From positions 1 through 9,389 of the forward strand of contig JALQWV010000094.1 of the NCBI GenBank assembly GCA_023263465.1: a stretch of 9,389 bases of DNA, given 5' to 3'. Positions 6,824 through 9,389 of the stretch are shown in pieces. The notes beneath the pieces were generated by a model. The model was not told where the DNA came from. It ran no database searches and saw nothing but the letters and a program-made list of their open reading frames with translations. Each line of letters starts with the position of its first letter. Position 1 is the first letter of the stretch. The DNA is from Ilumatobacteraceae bacterium. GTDB lineage: Bacteria > Actinomycetota > Acidimicrobiia > Acidimicrobiales > Ilumatobacteraceae. The translations under genes were made by a program, and so were the position numbers.

Positions 6824-7407
6824 TGAGCGAATGCGGCAACACGCTGCACAAAGTTGCCAATCATGTCATGACCCGAAGTGGTGAGAATACTTTCAGGATG
6901 AAACTGCACTCCTTCAATGTCGAGTTCGCGGTGACGCACACCCATGATCAATCCGGATTCCGTTTGTGCCGTTACCTTCAATGTTTCGGGAAGTGTTTCG
7001 CGTTCAATAATCAACGAGTGATACCTAGTTGCAGGCATGGGGTTTGGTAAACCTACAAACACTCCCTCGTTGAGGTGATGAATTGGGGAAGTTTTTCCGT
7101 GCAGTAACTCCGGCGCGCGCACCACATGTCCGCCATACACCTGGCCAATTGCTTGATGCCCAAGACAGACACCAAACACTGGCACTCGTCCTGCAAACTC
7201 GCGAATGGCATCGCACAACATTCCTGCATCCTCTGGGCGGCCTGGGCCAGGCGACAACAACACGCCGTCTGGCTGCAACGCAACAGCATCGTGCACCGAC
7301 ATTTCATTGTTGCGAATGACAATTGGTTCTGCGCCAAGTTCACCCACGTACTGCACAAGGTTGTACACAAAGCTGTCAAAATTGTCGATTACCAGTATGC
7401 GCGTCAC
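6820..7407 (-). CDS. trpG: TrpG/PabA glutamine amidotransferase subunit
   Basis: A 195-residue class I glutamine amidotransferase that releases ammonia from glutamine for anthranilate synthase (tryptophan) or aminodeoxychorismate synthase (folate); in many bacteria one protein serves both. It opens with TRILVIDNFDSFVYNLVQY, the standard start of the family. It has the oxyanion-loop motif SPGPGRP (52-58), the nucleophile C81 in GVCLGHQ, and the H170/E172 pair in VQFHPES. GTG 7407 is chosen because it gives the family's normal N-terminus and has a GGCAGG Shine-Dalgarno 8 bases upstream (7421-7416); a TTG seven codons earlier is less likely. No trpE or pabB partner is in the window, so the pathway cannot be decided. 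Its place between pknB and crgA, convergent with pknB, matches the mycobacterial order. Confidence 0.95.
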   Translation of the reverse strand: MTRILVIDNFDSFVYNLVQYVGELGAEPIVIRNNEMSVHDAVALQPDGVLLSPGPGRPEDAGMLCDAIREFAGRVPVFGVCLGHQAIGQVYGGHVVRAPELLHGKTSPIHHLNEGVFVGLPNPMPATRYHSLIIERETLPETLKVTAQTESGLIMGVRHRELDIEGVQFHPESILTTSGHDMIGNFVQRVAAFAH

Positions 7408-7434
7408 GCAGTAAGCCTGCCAGAACAATGTCTC

Positions 7435-7462
7435 TGGTCAAACCTTGTTTTTGCTCTACACT
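7435..7462 (+). promoter_or_regulatory. Probable crgA promoter, leaderless or nearly so
   Basis: TGGTCA (7435-7440, four of six consensus bases) and TACACT (7457-7462) are 16 bases apart. The expected transcription start (about 7469) lies 0 to 3 bases before ATG 7472, leaving no room for a ribosome-binding site. It sits in the 64-bp divergent space between trpG and crgA. Confidence 0.45.
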
Positions 7463-7471
7463 GAAAGTCCC

Positions 7472-7816
7472 ATGGCGCCAAACAAACGACGTACCGGCGG
7501 ACGCACCACTCCAAAGGGAACGCAACCCAATCATCGCTTACACGAAACCCATCGTCTCGATCACGCTGACCCGAAATCGATGCACGGAAACAACATCGCT
7601 GAAGCATCCTCGCGTTACACACCACCGATTTCCCGCGATGTGCGCGTCAGTCCTCCGTGGGTACCCGTAGTGATGTTCGTGTTGCTTGGTGTTGGCGCAC
7701 TCGTGATCTTGTTTTACTACCTAGGTTTGGTGCCAGGTGGTCGCAGCAACTGGTATCTCTTCGGTGGACTGACTTGTGTGCTTGGTGGACTGTTTACTGC
7801 CACCAAATATCACTAG
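7472..7816 (+). CDS. crgA: CrgA-like cell-division membrane protein
   Basis: A 114-residue protein with a basic, Thr/Pro/His-rich cytoplasmic N-terminus (1 to about 60) and two membrane helices (about 62-84 and 95-111) joined by a short outer loop with the conserved NW pair (93-94). It ends in TKYH, like the T-x-R-W-H end of mycobacterial CrgA. CrgA recruits septal peptidoglycan synthases and modulates FtsZ in actinobacteria. The N-terminal tail is longer than that of Mycobacterium and is low in complexity, so the resemblance lies mainly in the last 55 residues and in gene position beside trpG and pknB. ATG 7472 is favoured over an in-frame TTG at 7445 because a -10-like TACACT lies just before it. 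The stop is 3 bases from the end of the convergent zinc-ribbon gene. Confidence 0.85.
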   Translation: MAPNKRRTGGRTTPKGTQPNHRLHETHRLDHADPKSMHGNNIAEASSRYTPPISRDVRVSPPWVPVVMFVLLGVGALVILFYYLGLVPGGRSNWYLFGGLTCVLGGLFTATKYH

Positions 7817-7819
7817 CCC

Positions 7820-8077
7820 TTAATCAATCGGGGCAACGAAGTCCATGTCCTCTAGGCAGTGTCGAGGAGGAGGCGGGTCTTGGTCTGGTGCCATGACCAT
7901 GCGTAACTCCACACCACATACTCCACAGCGATAACGCACATTGATTCTGCGCATTTCTCCTGCGGGAGGTGGAGGTGGCAGCGGCGAAGTCATACTGCGC
8001 AACATGCCAATACCGGTGCGCCAAATAATCACCAGCATAAACACACCGATAAGGAACCAGATAATGGTCCCGAACAT
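7820..8077 (-). CDS. Uncharacterised membrane protein with C-terminal zinc-ribbon-like motif
   Basis: An 85-residue protein of unknown function. Residues about 3-20 form one membrane helix (TIIWFLIGVFMLVIIW) at the very start. A proline run (residues 32-38) separates it from a hydrophilic end. That end has YRCGVCGVELRM (C51, C54), an acidic proline-rich stretch DQDPPPPRHC (H73, C74) and EDMDFVAP. C51, C54 and C74 with H73 or a nearby acidic residue could bind one zinc ion, which suggests a small rubredoxin-like or zinc-ribbon knuckle on the cytoplasmic face. The start ATG 8077 lies 14 bases after the thiolase stop on the same strand, so the two are probably cotranscribed. There is no strong Shine-Dalgarno. 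Composition resembles its neighbours. A role with the thiolase is only a guess from position. Confidence 0.8.
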   Translation of the reverse strand: MFGTIIWFLIGVFMLVIIWRTGIGMLRSMTSPLPPPPPAGEMRRINVRYRCGVCGVELRMVMAPDQDPPPPRHCLEDMDFVAPID

Positions 8078-8091
8078 CTTCGCAGTCCCGT

Positions 8092-9258
8092 TTAGAGGCG
8101 TTCGATGATGGTGGCATTAGCCATGCCGCCACCTTCACACATCGTTTGCAAACCGTAACGACCACCGGTGCGCTCAAGTTCGTTCAACAATGTGGTCATC
8201 AGACGTGCACCAGATGCGCCTAATGGGTGACCGAGTGCAATTGCTCCACCGTTCACGTTTACCTTGCTCATGTCTGGGTGCAATTCCTTTTCCCAAGCCA
8301 AGACAACTGACGCAAATGCTTCATTGATTTCAACGAGGTCAATGTCGTCCATAGTGAGACCTGCACGCTCCAGAACTTTCTTTGTTGCTGGAATTGGTGC
8401 GGTCAACATATAACGCGGATCTTCGGCCGCCATTGCGAATTGCACAAAGCGAGCGCGTGGTTTCAGACCGAGCTGCTTTGCTTTTTCTTCGCTCATAATG
8501 AGTAGCGCAGCAGAACCATCCGTGATTTGTGACGAGTTACCAGCAGTAACGCGGCCGCCTTCCTCTACAGGACGGAATGAAGGCTTGAGTTTTGCAAGTG
8601 ATTCCATGGTGGTGTCACGAAGACCTTCGTCTTGATTCATCATGTTGCCTTCTGCGTCAAGCACAGGAATGATTTCGTTTTGGAATCGACCTTCGCGTGT
8701 TGCGCGTGCGGCATACTCCTGTGAGCGAACACCAAATGCGTCGAGTTCATCGCGACTGATATTCCACTTTTCAGCGATCATTTCTGCCGAGATACCTTGA
8801 CCCACGAGACCGCCTGCTGCTTCGTAGCGTGCTTGCACGCGTGGGCCAAAGGGGAAACCAAAGTTGCGATCTGCAACAGACGCTCCCATAGGTACTCGCG
8901 ACATCACTTCAACACCGTTTGCAACAACAATGTCGTACGCTCCAGCAATAACTCCCTGTGCCGCAAAGTGCGCGGCTTGTTGACTTGAACCACACTGGCG
9001 GTCGATAGTGGTGCCAGGAACAGTGTCTGGCCAGCCCGCTGCAAGTACTGCATTGCGAGCAACGTTGAGGCTTTGCTCACCAACTTGCATCACGCAACCC
9101 ATCACCACGTCATCAATCAGTGCAGGGTCCAAATCGTTGCGCTGAACAAGTTGTTGCATGATCTCTGCAGCGAGATCTACTGGGTGCCAGTTCTTCAACT
9201 TGCCATTGCGGCGTCCGAGTGGGCTGCGAATTGCATCAACAATTACTGCATTGATCAT
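8092..9258 (-). CDS. Acetyl-CoA acetyltransferase / 3-ketoacyl-CoA thiolase
   Basis: A 388-residue thiolase, full length for the family, catalysing CoA-dependent cleavage of 3-ketoacyl-CoA or the reverse condensation. The nucleophile is C89 in IDRQCGSSQQA; H344 lies in GGAIALGHPLGASGAR and C374 in CEGGGMANA, completing the active site. INEAFA (311-316) and AGNSSQITDGSAA (239-251) are further family signatures. VEVMSRVPMG (117-126) resembles the version seen in actinobacterial thiolases such as steroid-degrading FadA5, so a fatty-acid or steroid side-chain substrate is possible; the sequence alone does not settle it. ATG 9258 is chosen because AAGGAG lies 6 bases upstream and the family's usual opening (AVIVDAIRSPLG) follows; the frame continues to 9375 only by translating the tRNA-Ala gene. 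The small membrane protein gene follows 14 bases downstream. Confidence 0.96.
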   Translation of the reverse strand: MINAVIVDAIRSPLGRRNGKLKNWHPVDLAAEIMQQLVQRNDLDPALIDDVVMGCVMQVGEQSLNVARNAVLAAGWPDTVPGTTIDRQCGSSQQAAHFAAQGVIAGAYDIVVANGVEVMSRVPMGASVADRNFGFPFGPRVQARYEAAGGLVGQGISAEMIAEKWNISRDELDAFGVRSQEYAARATREGRFQNEIIPVLDAEGNMMNQDEGLRDTTMESLAKLKPSFRPVEEGGRVTAGNSSQITDGSAALLIMSEEKAKQLGLKPRARFVQFAMAAEDPRYMLTAPIPATKKVLERAGLTMDDIDLVEINEAFASVVLAWEKELHPDMSKVNVNGGAIALGHPLGASGARLMTTLLNELERTGGRYGLQTMCEGGGMANATIIERL

Positions 9259-9264
9259 GACTGT

Positions 9265-9270
9265 CTCCTT
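9265..9270 (-). promoter_or_regulatory. Strong Shine-Dalgarno of the thiolase gene
   Basis: AAGGAG on the minus strand, 6 bases before ATG 9258. It fixes the thiolase start and is the clearest ribosome-binding site in the window. Confidence 0.85.
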
Positions 9271-9283
9271 ACGGTTGTAGGAC

Positions 9284-9315
9284 AAGCGTAATGCCGAGGA
9301 GCCTGAAGCGTATTG
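9284..9315. repeat. Short direct repeat between tRNA-Ala and thiolase
   Basis: AAGCGTAATG (9284-9293) and AAGCGTATTG (9306-9315) agree at nine of ten bases and start 22 bases apart, about two helical turns, inside the 55-bp gap. It could be a regulator's binding site or chance; the outer copy touches the tRNA CCA end. Confidence 0.3.
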
Positions 9316-9389
9316 GTGGAGACGATGGGACTCGAACCCACGACCCTCTGCTTGCAAAGCAGATGCTCTAGCCAACTGAGCTACGTCCC
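9314..9389 (-). tRNA. tRNA-Ala (anticodon TGC), lacking only its first base
   Basis: The minus strand from the window end reads GGGACG-TA-GCTC, with only six acceptor bases before the invariant U8. The seventh (a G pairing with the last C of the 3' arm CGTCTCC) must lie one base beyond the window. The anticodon stem TCTGC/GCAGA encloses the loop TTTGCAA, anticodon TGC (9354-9356), reading GCA and other Ala codons. The T loop is TTCGAGT. Discriminator A is at 9317 and CCA is encoded at 9316-9314, unlike in the tRNA-Leu gene. Confidence 0.96.

Noticed and set aside
6835..6858. Inverted repeat GGCAAC/GTTGCC as a pknB terminator
   Set aside because: Six-base stem with a 12-base loop and no T run, inside the trpG coding sequence; explained by coding.
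7816..7834. GCCC/GGGC hairpin between crgA and the zinc-ribbon gene
   Set aside because: Only four pairs with a long AT-rich loop and no T run; too weak for a terminator.
9259..9375. N-terminal extension of the thiolase frame
   Set aside because: It translates tRNA-Ala and the leader; ATG 9258 has a strong Shine-Dalgarno and a standard thiolase start.
1..9389. CRISPR array, insertion sequence, phage or defence island
   Set aside because: No regularly spaced repeats, terminal inverted repeats, transposase, integrase or defence motifs; both tRNA genes lack a neighbouring integrase or a duplicated 3' end.

Overview
The window reads as part of the chromosome of an actinobacterium, probably of the Acidimicrobiia. 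The main argument is gene order. An FHA protein, the phosphatase PstP and the PASTA kinase PknB are followed by a convergent trpG/pabA and then crgA, which is the order at the mycobacterial pstP-pknB locus. Base composition is about half G+C by eye, moderate for the phylum and compatible with freshwater or marine lineages. The class assignment is inference; the phylum is better supported.

Layout. Bases 1-3176 are an envelope-polysaccharide region: the 3' end of a Wzt-like ATPase gene (+), a Wzm-like permease gene converging on it (-), a tRNA-Leu(CAG) gene upstream of the permease (-), then a small coiled-coil protein gene coupled to a large two-domain family 2 glycosyltransferase gene (+). 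Bases 3186-6823 hold the signalling module FHA, PstP, PknB (+). Bases 6820-7816 hold trpG/pabA (-) and crgA (+), which diverge from a 64-bp promoter region. Bases 7820-9389 are on the minus strand: tRNA-Ala(TGC), a thiolase, and a small membrane protein with a zinc-ribbon-like tail. No stretch longer than about 80 bases lacks a gene.

Working together. The polysaccharide genes would assemble a glycan (glycosyltransferase) and export it across the membrane (Wzm/Wzt). The kinase probably senses peptidoglycan fragments through four extracellular PASTA repeats, the phosphatase reverses its phosphorylation, the FHA protein binds phosphothreonine, and CrgA is a divisome membrane protein that actinobacteria link to FtsZ and septal peptidoglycan synthesis. 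The fhaB, rodA, pbpA and pknA genes that sit inside this locus in mycobacteria are absent here. TrpG/PabA feeds tryptophan or folate synthesis, and the thiolase acts in acyl-CoA metabolism.

The most interesting points are the stripped-down signalling locus, an FHA protein shortened at the N-terminus and lacking the usual long linker, apparent leaderless starts (one with its -10 box built on the preceding gene's stop codon), three convergent gene pairs with no room for terminators, and an uncharacterised membrane zinc-ribbon protein. I found no CRISPR array, insertion sequence, phage gene or clearly new defence system.
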